Source: Alkalicoccobacillus plakortidis (lineage in GTDB: Bacteria; Bacillota; Bacilli; Bacillales; Bacillaceae_D). Taken from it: a DNA stretch of 64,000 bases. Location of the stretch: positions 2,356,001 through 2,420,000 of the forward strand of contig NZ_JAMQJY010000001.1 in NCBI RefSeq assembly GCF_023703085.1, in the 5' to 3' direction. Shown one piece after another: positions 17,468 to 27,511 of the stretch. Numbering within the stretch: the first letter of the stretch is position 1; each line of letters opens with the position of its first letter. Position numbers and translations under genes: made by a program. The notes under the pieces were generated by a model. The model searched no databases. It saw nothing but the letters and a program-made list of their open reading frames with translations, and was not told the origin of the DNA.

Positions 17468-18070
17468 ATGAGTTTCTTAAAAAAGTTATTTGGCAATGAC
17501 CAAAAGGAGGAAGTAAACATGGCACAAGAATCATTGAAGATTGGAATTATCTTAGGAAGTACAAGACAAGGACGCGTAAGCCCTCAAGTAGGAGAATGGG
17601 TGAAAAAGCTCGCTGACGAACGTGGAGATGCGACGTATGAAATTGTAGATATAGCGGATTATGAGCTTCCGTTCCTTGGTACAACGGATGGAACAGAGCC
17701 AGGAATCGCAGCATGGAATGAAAAGCTAGCTAGCCTTGATGGATTTGTTTTCATCGCTCAAGAATACAACCACAGCATCTCAGGTTCATTAAAAAACGCA
17801 TTGGACTTTGCTCGTGATGCATGGTATAACAAAGCAGCTGGTATCGTCAGCTACGGTTCAACAGGCGGAGCACGTGCAGCAGAGCATCTTCGCGGAATTC
17901 TAGGAGAGCTAAAAGTTGCTGATGTACGCACTCATCCTACACTTTCACTATTCTTGGATTTTGAGAATGGGCAGGACTTTAAGCCACAAGATCTTCATCA
18001 CGCCAACATCACAGGGATGCTTGATGAAGTTAATGAGTGGAGCACAGCGCTAAAAACCATTCGCAAGTAA
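17468..18070 (+). CDS. NADPH-dependent FMN reductase (flavodoxin-fold)
   Basis: A flavodoxin-fold oxidoreductase. The FMN-phosphate loop GSTRQGRVSPQVGEWV and the motif QEYNHSISGSLKNALDF are characteristic of the NADPH-dependent FMN/azo/quinone reductase family, which detoxifies quinones and electrophiles. Two starts are possible: ATG at 17468 (AGGCGGTG upstream; 200 residues, N-terminus MSFLKKLFGNDQKEE) and ATG at 17519 with an excellent AAAGGAGG (183 residues). The shorter form already covers the whole fold. It is divergent from the YodB-like regulator and presumably induced by the compounds it reduces. Confidence 0.9.
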   Translation: MSFLKKLFGNDQKEEVNMAQESLKIGIILGSTRQGRVSPQVGEWVKKLADERGDATYEIVDIADYELPFLGTTDGTEPGIAAWNEKLASLDGFVFIAQEYNHSISGSLKNALDFARDAWYNKAAGIVSYGSTGGARAAEHLRGILGELKVADVRTHPTLSLFLDFENGQDFKPQDLHHANITGMLDEVNEWSTALKTIRK

Positions 18071-18097
18071 ATTTTGAGGCGATTTCTTATATAAAAC

Positions 18098-18141
18098 AAA
18101 GGCGACCTAGACATGTTTAACATGTTCAAGTCGCCTTTTTG
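18098..18141 (+). terminator. Rho-independent terminator
   Basis: AAAGGCGAC pairs with GTCGCCTTT, with an inner CATG/CATG stem, followed by TTTTTG. Confidence 0.85.
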
Positions 18142-18199
18142 TTTACGATAGTCATTTTTCACCTCTGAACAGAACTTATTTCGCCTTGATTTCACAGCA

Positions 18200-18474
18200 A
18201 ATTTCTTGGTTTCGTCACCTTGCTCTTGCTAAAGAACTGATCTTTCTTGGTCTTGTCTTATGCTCTTGGTCCAGCTCCGATCTTTCTTACTATTGCCCTC
18301 TTCCTCTTGTTACAGCTCCGATCTTTCTTGGTTTCATCCTCTCCTTCTTGCTATAGCTCCGATCTTTCTTGGTTTCGTCCTCTTCCTCTTGTTACAGCTC
18401 CGATCTTTCTTGCTATCATCCGCTTCCTCCTGCTCCATCATCAATCTTTCTTGGTTCCACTCTCTCCGTCATAT
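18200..18474. repeat. 41-bp tandem repeat, about 6.5 degenerate copies
   Basis: The core TCTTTCTTGG recurs at 18241, 18281, 18322, 18363, 18404 and 18445 (spacing 40, then 41 four times), with a weaker copy near 18200. Each unit splits into a 21-bp module (GCTCCGATCTTTCTTGGTTT) and a 20-bp module (starting GTCCTCTTCC). The array is almost pure pyrimidine on the plus strand and fills the space between two convergent genes, touching the stop of the minus-strand gene. Confidence 0.88.
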
Positions 18475-18999
18475 CTATACCTCTTCCCCGCCAACAAACC
18501 CCATCCTTTTCACTTCTTGTACTGACTTCAAATAATCAGTTATCCATTCATCTCTTAATTTTTCATTGGATAGCTCTGGCACTCCCGCAATATAGGTGAC
18601 TACATGATACAGTCGTTCAAGGTTCATTTCGCCGCCAATGAAACAACCTTTGATTGTTTGGTGATCTTCCGTTTCAAGGACAACGAGTGCTCCAATCGTC
18701 AGGATTGTGTCAATATCATCTAAATTATAGCGAGTGCTCTTTTTTGTCAGTAACGAAAACTCCATATCATGAATACTCTCCACTCTACCTTGTAGAAGAT
18801 AGAGAATCGCTTGATCATAAATTCCATATACTCCTGCGGTATTCTCTTTTGAAGGCATAAAGACATCATGATAGAGCTCTGGGTGATCAAAAGGAATTCG
18901 TACTGCTAACAATTTCTCTTGGAAAAAATGATCTACGTCTTTGATGGACCAGGGAGGATATTTACGCTGATAGGTTTGATACATCTGAACCTTTTTCAT
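18475..18999 (-). CDS. Conserved hypothetical soluble protein
   Basis: A 174-residue protein when started at the ATG at 18999, which has AAGGAG in front; an upstream in-frame ATG at 19032 lacks such a site. It is soluble and acidic, with segments such as PFDHPELYHDVFMPSKENTAGVYGIYDQA and a C-terminal ITDYLKSVQEVKRMGFVGGEE. No known catalytic motif and no membrane segment. It is not recognised. The C-terminal codons end within the edge of the 41-bp repeat array. Confidence 0.6.
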   Translation of the reverse strand: MKKVQMYQTYQRKYPPWSIKDVDHFFQEKLLAVRIPFDHPELYHDVFMPSKENTAGVYGIYDQAILYLLQGRVESIHDMEFSLLTKKSTRYNLDDIDTILTIGALVVLETEDHQTIKGCFIGGEMNLERLYHVVTYIAGVPELSNEKLRDEWITDYLKSVQEVKRMGFVGGEEV

Positions 19000-19040
19000 A
19001 TGGTAGCACTCCTTAATGTCATATATACCCATTATATAAC

Positions 19041-19075
19041 AAAAAGCCTGTATGACAGATATTCGTCATACAGAC
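19041..19075 (-). terminator. Terminator of the beta-glucoside operon
   Basis: GTCTGTATGAC pairs with GTCATACAGGC (one wobble) and is followed by TTTTTG on the minus strand, about 10 bp beyond the bgl stop. Confidence 0.85.
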
Positions 19076-19086
19076 TTTTGGATTGT

Positions 19087-20592
<1,506 letters not shown>

Positions 20593-20623
20593 CTACTGCT
20601 CTGCAGCCCCCAAAGTAAATTGA

Positions 20624-22521
20624 TTACTTAACTAATGTTAGTAATTGTTCGCCTTCAAAAATCGGACCAGAATCGTTAATACTTAACACGTCTAAATAAT
20701 CAGGTGTGTTTGTTACAATGACCATTGTCACCGTTTGGATATTAGCTGCTTTGATTGCTTCACGATCAAATTCAATTAATTTTTGACCAACTTCAATTCG
20801 ATCTTCTGCTTTTACTAGCGCATTAAAATGCTGACCTTTGAGTGATACTGTATCTATTCCAATATGGATTAGAATCTCTTCCCCATTATCCCCTTTAATA
20901 CCAATGGCATGCTGTGAATCAGGTAATACCATAACTGTTCCGGATACTGGTGCAACAATATGATTTTCACTTGGTTCAATAGCAATCCCTTTACCCATAA
21001 TCTCTTGGGCAAATGTCGGGTCAGATAGATCTTTTAAAGGTACTAATTCTCCTTTTAGTGGAGACTTAACAATGGCTCCTTTTCCAGTTACAGCTACTTC
21101 TTTTTTCTCTTCTGAAACTGGAGCTTGTGCGACTTCTTCAGGAATGTCGTTAAATCCAAACACTAGAACTAAGATGAATGGAATGACTAAAGATAGAACA
21201 AACAAGATAATCGCTATGACGAGCGGTCCTGCAGCTCCGCTAGGATCAGCAAATACTGGAATAGAGAATACACCTACTAGACCACCCAACGCAAATGCCT
21301 TAAAGCCGTACCATCCTGCAAAAGCACCCAGAATACCACTTGAAATCATGGCAAAGATAAATGGTTTTTTCAACTTCATATTAACCCCATACATAGCAGG
21401 CTCGGTAATACCAATCATTGCGGAAATACCTGAAGATACAGCTAACTGTTTCATTGCTTTGTTTTTTGAACGTACAGCTACACCAAATGACGCTCCTGCT
21501 TGAGCTAAGTTACTGATAAACATCATTGGCTGCAGAAATGTATCCGTTCCATTGTTGTTAAGGTTTTGAATAGCAATCGGTACAAACGCATAGTGCATAC
21601 CAGTCATAATGATCAGTGGCATAAACCCACCAAGTAATAGACCAGCAACAGGGCCAGCGACATCAAATAACCAAACAAATATCGTTGAAAGTCCTTCTCC
21701 AAGGTTTGTTCCAAGCGGACCAATTAACCAAAGAGTAATAGGTAGAACAATTAAAAATGTAATCATTGGTGAGAACATTAGTGAAATAACGGATGGAACA
21801 ACTTTCTTAACAGCATTGTATACGTATTTAAGAAGGAGCACCGCAAGGATAATTGGCACTACACTCGATGAATAATTCAAAACTGGAATCGATATGAAAC
21901 TTATACCAAACAACGAAAAACTCGTTACGTCTGTAATACCATTTGCCGCATCAATAAATGTTGGATACATTAAAGTACCAAGCGATAATGAGCGCTAGAT
22001 ATTCATTTGTTTTTACCTTACGAGCAGCAGAAACCGCTAGGAAGAATGGTAAGAAGTAGAATACACTGTCCCCAATCGCATTTAAGATTGCGTACGTATC
22101 ACTAGCATTATTCAACCAAGCCAACTGTCACAAACAACGCAAGGAAACCCTTCAGTAGACCCGCTCCAGCAAGTGCAGGCAAGATTGGTGTAAACACACC
22201 AGAGATAAAGTCCATTGTAGCTGAGATGATCCCCTGCTTTTCACCTTTTCTCTCACCGCTACCTGAGCCACCACCTTCAACCATTGGCTCTAATTCAGCA
22301 AAAACATCAGAGACTTTGTTCCCAACAATCACTTGGAATTGATCTCCTGAGAACTGCGCACCAAGCACTCCATCAATTCTTTTAATCGATTCAATATCTA
22401 CTTTTTCTTTATCATTCAGATTGAAGCGAAGGCGTGTAATACAGTGCCATGCTTGGTCTACATTACTTGCACCGCCAATATTCCCAAGAACTTTCTCTGC
22501 AATTTCTTTATACTTTGACAT
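20624..22521 (-). pseudogene. bglP: Beta-glucoside PTS transporter EIIBCA, two frameshifts
   Basis: IIB domain at the N-terminus with the phosphocysteine motif WHCITRLRF (near residue 27); IIC membrane domain (about 105-450) with SSGISAMIGITEPAMYGVNMKLKKPF; IIA domain at the C-terminus with His in EEILIHIGIDTV. Both breaks are extra T in GCTTGG: plus-strand CCAAGC at 22116-22121 (restoring VTVGWLNNAS) and at 21978-21983 (restoring LIIAGTLMYP). Corrected length 631, normal for EIIBCA. The ATG at 22521 follows AAGGGGG. It sits between a RAT/terminator switch and the GH1 gene and imports and phosphorylates beta-glucosides such as salicin or arbutin. Confidence 0.9.
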
Positions 22522-22543
22522 GGTAAATCCCCCTTTTTTCCAT

Positions 22544-22615
22544 AAAAAAATACCCAAACAGACGGCCAGTGGCTCGTTCCATTTGGGTAATGCCTGATTA
22601 CATCAGTAACAATCC
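22544..22615 (-). promoter_or_regulatory. RAT antiterminator overlapping a terminator, in front of bglP
   Basis: On the minus strand a LicT/BglG-type RAT runs from GGATTGTTACTG to GGCATTACC (22615-22586). Its last bases overlap the 5' arm of a hairpin ACCCAAA...TTTGGGT followed by seven T (22588-22544). Binding of the antiterminator to the RAT would prevent the terminator from forming and let transcription enter bglP. Confidence 0.9.
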
Positions 22616-22623
22616 GCCGTGAT

Positions 22624-23478
22624 CTATTTAGTTATTTGCCTATTAGTCACACGCCATACATGAAGCGTTAAATAAAGTCGTTCATTTGAAGATAAACTCC
22701 AACCATATCGCTTCTCAAGCAAGTTAGAAATCTTCTCAACTGCTTGATATGCCTTTTCATACTTTGTTTTCACTAGTTCTAGAAGGGTTAAATCCACTTC
22801 CTCAGACTCCGTTTGATCCTGCTTATATTGCCGGATAAAGAAATAACGGAGATGTGTGATAAATCTAGTGTAATTTAGAGAGTCTTCATCGAGCTTAAGC
22901 TGAAAGTGATATTGCACAATCTCAATAATCCGATTAATAACCTCTGTCATTTTTAGTGTTTCTTCAATCTTTGTCTTTTTGGCCTGCTGTCCATTTACAA
23001 AATGATAGGTGATAAATGTTTCTTCACTTTTTGGAAGCAGTACATCTAGACGATCAAACACCTGACGAATGGCCGTTTTAGCTGATTCATATTCCTTTGG
23101 GTATAGGTTTTTAACTTCCCATCGGTTTGTATCTGCATAATCAATCCGTTCATTTGCTCGCTTTACGGCAAAGTTCAAGTGATCAGCAAGTGTTAAGTAT
23201 ATATTGTTGTTAAATGTAACGCCCAGCTGTGCTTCTGCATTTTTAATAATTTCAACTGAAACATCAAGGACCTCAGAATCAATTTCATCCAATACCTGTA
23301 GCAACGGCTTGCGAGTTGACGATTGCTCAGCAACAAACTTGCGACGGATACTCTCCTCAGGAATGGAATCTCCCTTATTCTTTTGATATCCAACGCCAGT
23401 GCCCATTACAATCCATTCTACTCCAGATGAATCTTTAACCAGTGCCACATTATTATTGAATGCTTTTGTGAATTTCAT
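22624..23478 (-). CDS. licT: BglG/LicT-family transcriptional antiterminator
   Basis: A 284-residue protein: CAT RNA-binding domain at residues 1-60 (MKFTKAFNNNVALVKD), then two PRDs with the phosphorylatable His residues visible in LADHLNFAVKR (PRD1) and ITYHFVN/LTLHVWRV (PRD2). The ATG at 23478 with GGAGG is chosen over an upstream in-frame ATG at 23553. It binds RAT hairpins in its own leader and in front of bglP; EIIBglP inactivates it by phosphorylation without sugar, while HPr phosphorylation activates it. Confidence 0.92.
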   Translation of the reverse strand: MKFTKAFNNNVALVKDSSGVEWIVMGTGVGYQKNKGDSIPEESIRRKFVAEQSSTRKPLLQVLDEIDSEVLDVSVEIIKNAEAQLGVTFNNNIYLTLADHLNFAVKRANERIDYADTNRWEVKNLYPKEYESAKTAIRQVFDRLDVLLPKSEETFITYHFVNGQQAKKTKIEETLKMTEVINRIIEIVQYHFQLKLDEDSLNYTRFITHLRYFFIRQYKQDQTESEEVDLTLLELVKTKYEKAYQAVEKISNLLEKRYGWSLSSNERLYLTLHVWRVTNRQITK

Positions 23479-23523
23479 GGAATGTCCTCCATATCTCATA
23501 ACACAACAAAATCCCATCTTAAA

Positions 23524-23584
23524 AACACATTTTAAAAAGTGTGTTCTTAACATAGGTAATGCCTGATCGAATCAGTAACAATCC
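23524..23584 (-). promoter_or_regulatory. RAT antiterminator and terminator in the licT leader
   Basis: A second RAT (GGATTGTTACTG through GGCATTACC, 23584-23555) precedes a hairpin AACACA...TGTGTT with T-rich 3' arm (23545-23524). The antiterminator gene is therefore itself under antitermination. Confidence 0.85.
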
Positions 23585-23604
23585 TAATATGATGTTGTAT
23601 CCAT

Positions 23605-23633
23605 ACTATACATCCCAATGTAAACGATGTCAA
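23605..23633 (-). promoter_or_regulatory. Promoter of the beta-glucoside operon with embedded cre
   Basis: On the minus strand TTGACA (23633-23628), 17-bp spacer, TATAGT (23610-23605). Read on the plus strand, ATGTAAACGATGTCA (23618-23632) fits the cre consensus WTGNAANCGNWNNCW at every defined position and overlaps the -35 and spacer, so CcpA would repress by blocking polymerase. Confidence 0.85.
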
Positions 23634-23660
23634 TCTCTTTCAAAAAGAATTGTATGTAAT

Positions 23661-23692
23661 AAAAAAGCTGAAAGGATAAAATCCCTTCAGCT
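23661..23692 (-). terminator. Terminator of the EIIBC gene
   Basis: AGCTGAAGGG pairs with CCTTTCAGCT and is followed by TTTTTT on the minus strand. Confidence 0.85.
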
Positions 23693-23699
23693 ACACTCC

Positions 23700-25065
23700 T
23701 TACTGCTTCTCATTCACTTCTCTACTCTTTAATAAGAAGAACGTAATGGCAAAACCAATTGATAATGTTAATATGACTCCGATAATCGCATACCAGAAAT
23801 AAGGACCGACATACGCTACAAGACTAACGATACTTGATAAGATATACCCATAGATGCGAACACCTAATAAAGCGAAGAATGTAGCACCAATCATACTGGC
23901 AACCGTACAAGCAATAAAGGCCTTCCTATGTTTAATCAAAACACCAAACAATGCTGGTTCTGTGATTCCAAGTAAAGCAGATATTGCAGCAGACAAGATG
24001 ACCGATTTTTCTTTTTTATTTTTCACTTTAAAGAATACCGCAAATGTTGCCCCTGCTATCGCCATATTGGTCATCAAGAACATTGGCATCATCATATCAA
24101 AACCGTTGTCCGCGAAGTTTTGTAAGGCAATAGGTGTCATTGCGTGATGCATCCCAAACACAATCGCAATTGGGCGAATCCCACCTACAACAGTGCCCGC
24201 AAGTATCGCAGATAAACTAAAGAGCATCTCTATAAATGATGCAAGCAAGCTTCCCATATAAGCGCCTAGCGGACCCGTAACAATTAATGCAAGTGGGATC
24301 GCGATAAACAGAGTTACCGTCGGTGTAAAAACGGTTCGAAGTACATTTGGCATATATTTATCCACATACTTTTGGATATAGCTTAACGCCCAGATGGATA
24401 AAATAATTGGGATAACGGTTGCACTATAATTAATAACCGGTACCGGTAACCCTATAAAAGTAAACTGACTAATCTCACCTAATTTTGCTGCATCAAGTAG
24501 GGATGGATACATAAATCCACCAGCAACCGCAAGAGCGAGATATTGATTGGTTTTAAAGATATTCGCAGCTGATGCCGCTAAGAAAAACGGTAGAAAATAA
24601 AAGACTGCGCTTGCAACTAAATCAAGAATGATCACTGCATCACTCTCAGCGTTTAATACCTCAAGAGCAATTAATCCTGCCAATATCCCTTTAATCATCC
24701 AAGCTCCAAGCTATCGCTGGAACAATTGGCCCAAATACACCTGAAACAACATCAAGCAACGCACCAAAAAATCCTTTTTTCTTCGTTGATGCCGATTGGC
24801 TTTCTTCTGAATTCTCTTCTATATTAAGCTCATTCGTTAAAGCTTCATGGACTTTTTGAACATGTGTACCAATGACAATTTGATATTGATCATTCGTCAG
24901 TTGGTCTCCCATTACTCCTTCAAGTGCTTTTATCTCTTCTCTATTTATTTTCGAGAAATCATAAAGATCAAATCGAAGTCTTGTCATACAGTGCCATACT
25001 TTTTTAATATTATGTTCTCCGCCTACATACTCAATAATATGTTTGACGTTCTCTTTTTCATTCAT
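23700..25065 (-). pseudogene. PTS EIIBC of the beta-glucoside (Glc) family without IIA, frameshifted
   Basis: IIB domain (1-85) with phosphocysteine motif WHCMTRLRF; linker rich in Glu/Ser/Lys; IIC domain with FGMHHAMTPIALQNFADNG and LLGITEPALFGVLIKHRKAF. The frame breaks where an extra T makes GCTTGG (plus-strand CCAAGC, 24706-24711); without it the junction reads PAIAGAWMIKGILAG and the protein is 454 residues. There is no IIA domain, so phosphate must come from another EIIA, perhaps that of bglP next door. The substrate is probably a beta- or disaccharide glucoside; not certain. Confidence 0.88.
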
Positions 25066-25154
25066 ACTGCCAAGCCTTCCTTCTGCTCAATTAGATGATC
25101 ATCTTTACACGCTAATCGTAGCATAAGACCCCATTTTTGAAAACGGTTTATAAA

Positions 25155-25220
25155 ATACCAATATTAATAACAAACGTTGATATATAAAGGTTTATAACGA
25201 TTATTATACAAATTGGTATG
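25155..25220. promoter_or_regulatory. Distant inverted repeat between EIIBC and the ManD-like gene
   Basis: ATACCAAT (25155-25162) and ATTGGTAT (25213-25220) are perfect 8-bp arms 50 bp apart, in a 310-bp A/T-rich divergent spacer. They could be paired operators for looping by a GntR-type regulator; nothing else in the spacer apart from the promoter at 25258 is evident. Confidence 0.3.
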
Positions 25221-25257
25221 GTAAATATCGAAATTACACATATAAAATCTGACCAAA

Positions 25258-25286
25258 TTGACTGTGTAAATACGGTATGCTTTAAT
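25258..25286 (+). promoter_or_regulatory. Likely sigma-A promoter of the ManD-like gene
   Basis: TTGACT (25258-25263), 17-bp spacer, TTTAAT (25281-25286), about 90 bp upstream of the ATG at 25376. Confidence 0.5.
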
Positions 25287-25375
25287 CAAATTAATTAAGA
25301 ATATCGTTTAGTATTTCAATATAGTATAAACTCATTCGATCGTTTCCATCATTCGGATGTAAAGGAGTATGGATA

Positions 25376-26575
25376 ATGAAGCCTAATCTGATTACAAATG
25401 TAGAAGCATTTGTAACAAATCCACAGCGACATAATTTGGTCGTTGTTAAAATTGAAACAAGTGAAGGTGTAACAGGCTACGGGTGCGCAACCTTTCAACA
25501 AAGACCACTTCCAGTTCAAATGGTAGTTGAAGAATACCTCAAACCTGTTTTACTAAATCGAGACGCGCATGATATTGAAGATCTATGGCAAATGATGATG
25601 GTAAATTCCTATTGGAGAAACGGCCCTATCTTAAATAATGCCATTGCAGGAGTAGATATGGCTCTTTGGGATATTAAAGCAAAGCTAGCCAACATGCCTC
25701 TGTATCAATTATTTGGAGGGAAATCTAAAAGCGCTATTGCAACCTATAGTCATGCGGATGGATTAACTCTAGATGAACTTTTTACAAATGTGGACAAGCT
25801 TATTCAACGTGGTTTCAAACACATCCGATGTCAGCTCGGATTGTATGGCGGTAAAAATCATGACATGCACCTGCCCCACACATTAATGGAGGGCGAGTAC
25901 TATGATCCTGACATCTATGTAAAAGATGTAGTACGCATGTTCAAAGCATTGCGAGAAAAATATGGGTATGACATTCATTTTCTACATGATGTACATGAGC
26001 GTCTATCACCTAACCAAGCTATTCAGCTCGCTAAAGACTTAGAGCCCTATAAGCTATTTTTCTTGGAAGACATCCTTCCACCTAACCAAAATGAATGGTT
26101 AACACAGTTAAGAAGCCAGTGTACAACTCCTATTGCCACAGGAGAATTGTTTAACAATCCAATGGAGTGGAAGGAACTCATTGTAAATAGAAAAATTGAT
26201 TATATCCGCTGCCACGTCTCACAAATTGGCGGGATCACACAAGCTCTGAAGTTAGCAGCCTTATGTGATACATTTGGAGTACAAATTGCATGGCATGGTC
26301 CATCTGATATGACACCAATTGGAGTAGCTGTGAATACTCATCTGAATATCCACCTTCATAATGCAGCCATTCAAGAGGTTCAAGAACCAGGAGACACCAT
26401 TAAAAAGATGTTTCCACACTCTGTAGAAGTAGAAAATGGATATATTTATCCGATTGAGCGTATTGGCATTGGTGTAGACTTTAATGAAGACATGGCAAAG
26501 GAATATCCCGTTGTCTACCGAAAGCACGAATGGACCCAGTCAAGAGTGCCTAACGGAACCATTCATACGCCATAA
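25376..26575 (+). CDS. Enolase-superfamily dehydratase, D-mannonate dehydratase (ManD/RspA) type
   Basis: A 399-residue mandelate racemase/muconate lactonising-type protein. Metal ligands are visible as Asp in LHDVHERL, Glu in FFLEDILPP and Glu in IATGELF; the barrel then carries [12 protein letters not shown]. The long loop with [15 protein letters not shown] is typical of the ManD/RspA subgroup, some of which dehydrate D-mannonate or D-gluconate and some of which have little activity. An ATG follows AAAGGAG. A GntR regulator lies downstream, and the pathway context (pectin and sugar acids) fits hexuronate breakdown. Confidence 0.85.
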   Translation: MKPNLITNVEAFVTNPQRHNLVVVKIETSEGVTGYGCATFQQRPLPVQMVVEEYLKPVLLNRDAHDIEDLWQMMMVNSYWRNGPILNNAIAGVDMALWDIKAKLANMPLYQLFGGKSKSAIATYSHADGLTLDELFTNVDKLIQRGFKHIRCQLGLYGGKNHDMHLPHTLMEGEYYDPDIYVKDVVRMFKALREKYGYDIHFLHDVHERLSPNQAIQLAKDLEPYKLFFLEDILPPNQNEWLTQLRSQCTTPIATGELFNNPMEWKELIVNRKIDYIRCHVSQIGGITQALKLAALCDTFGVQIAWHGPSDMTPIGVAVNTHLNIHLHNAAIQEVQEPGDTIKKMFPHSVEVENGYIYPIERIGIGVDFNEDMAKEYPVVYRKHEWTQSRVPNGTIHTP

Positions 26576-26578
26576 TAA

Positions 26579-26634
26579 AAGAGCCTGTTCCGAATACAGC
26601 AGTATGTGCTGACTTTTGGAATCGGCTCTTTTTT
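26579..26634 (+). terminator. Rho-independent terminator
   Basis: GAGCC..TTCC pairs with GGAA..GGCTC, with an inner CAGCA/TGCTG stem, followed by TTTTTT. Confidence 0.85.
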
Positions 26635-26678
26635 GATAATATAAATGAAAGTAAACGTAACCTTAATTAGGGGGAACC

Positions 26679-27389
26679 ATGACTAAAACTGAGTTTGTTT
26701 CGGATGATCTCCTTAGCAAGATCTATCAAAATAAATATCATCCTGGTGAAAAACTTCCGACTGAAAGAGACCTTGCACAACAGTATCAGGTCTCCCGCTA
26801 TACAATTCGTCACGCGATTAAAAAGCTTCTTAACATAGGGTGTGTTCGTGTTATCCAAGGCTCAGGTATTTTTGTGACGGATACAAAATATAAAAGCCCT
26901 CTCATCTACAACTCTTTAACTGAAAAAAAATTTAACGAAATAGAGTCGAAGATCATTCATCTAAAAAAGGTAAAAGCAAACCCTTCACTCGAGAAAACAT
27001 TTGATTTAAAAAACCAGGAACTTTGGGAATACAAACGCATTCGTATAGTAGATTACCAAAAGGTGCAGATTGAGACGTCTCTTCTCCCTTATGATTTATT
27101 CACTGATCTCAACGAGAAAATTTTAGCGAAGTCTGTTCACGACTACGTGCAACAGTGCGGCTACCAGATTTCTCATTTCATTACCACATATAGTGCCGTC
27201 TCTGTTACAAAAGATGACGCAGCTCTACTGAACTGTAAAAAAGGTCTACCCGCGATGAAAATTATGAATCGAGGCATATTAGACGATGGTCGAGTATTCG
27301 AATATAGTGAACTGATTAACCTTGATTATACTGTTTCGTATTTTACACCGTTTAATAGTCACCACCATCAACAAAGACTGGATTACTAG
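26679..27389 (+). CDS. GntR/HutC-family regulator with UTRA domain
   Basis: A 236-residue regulator: winged helix at 1-70 (PGEKLPTERDLAQQYQVSRYTIRHAIKKL, GSGIFVTD) and a UTRA effector domain (about 85-225; YKRIRIVDYQKVQIETSLLP). AGGGGG precedes the ATG. It follows the ManD-like gene, so it probably responds to a sugar acid or sugar phosphate of that pathway; the ligand is inferred from position only. Confidence 0.9.
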   Translation: MTKTEFVSDDLLSKIYQNKYHPGEKLPTERDLAQQYQVSRYTIRHAIKKLLNIGCVRVIQGSGIFVTDTKYKSPLIYNSLTEKKFNEIESKIIHLKKVKANPSLEKTFDLKNQELWEYKRIRIVDYQKVQIETSLLPYDLFTDLNEKILAKSVHDYVQQCGYQISHFITTYSAVSVTKDDAALLNCKKGLPAMKIMNRGILDDGRVFEYSELINLDYTVSYFTPFNSHHHQQRLDY

Positions 27390-27416
27390 GTAAGCGTGCA
27401 TCCGCAGAACCTTCAA

Positions 27417-27455
27417 AAAACGGTACCCCTATAAAAATAGGAGTACCGTTTTTTT
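27417..27455. terminator. Bidirectional terminator
   Basis: AAACGGTAC(C)CCTAT pairs with ATAGGAGTACCGTTT, A-rich before and T7 after; it serves the GntR gene and may serve the convergent MFS gene. Confidence 0.85.
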
Positions 27456-27511
27456 GTTTCTCTAATTATCTTTGACACAACTCATTGGGAGATGAAGATA
27501 CACTTCTACTT

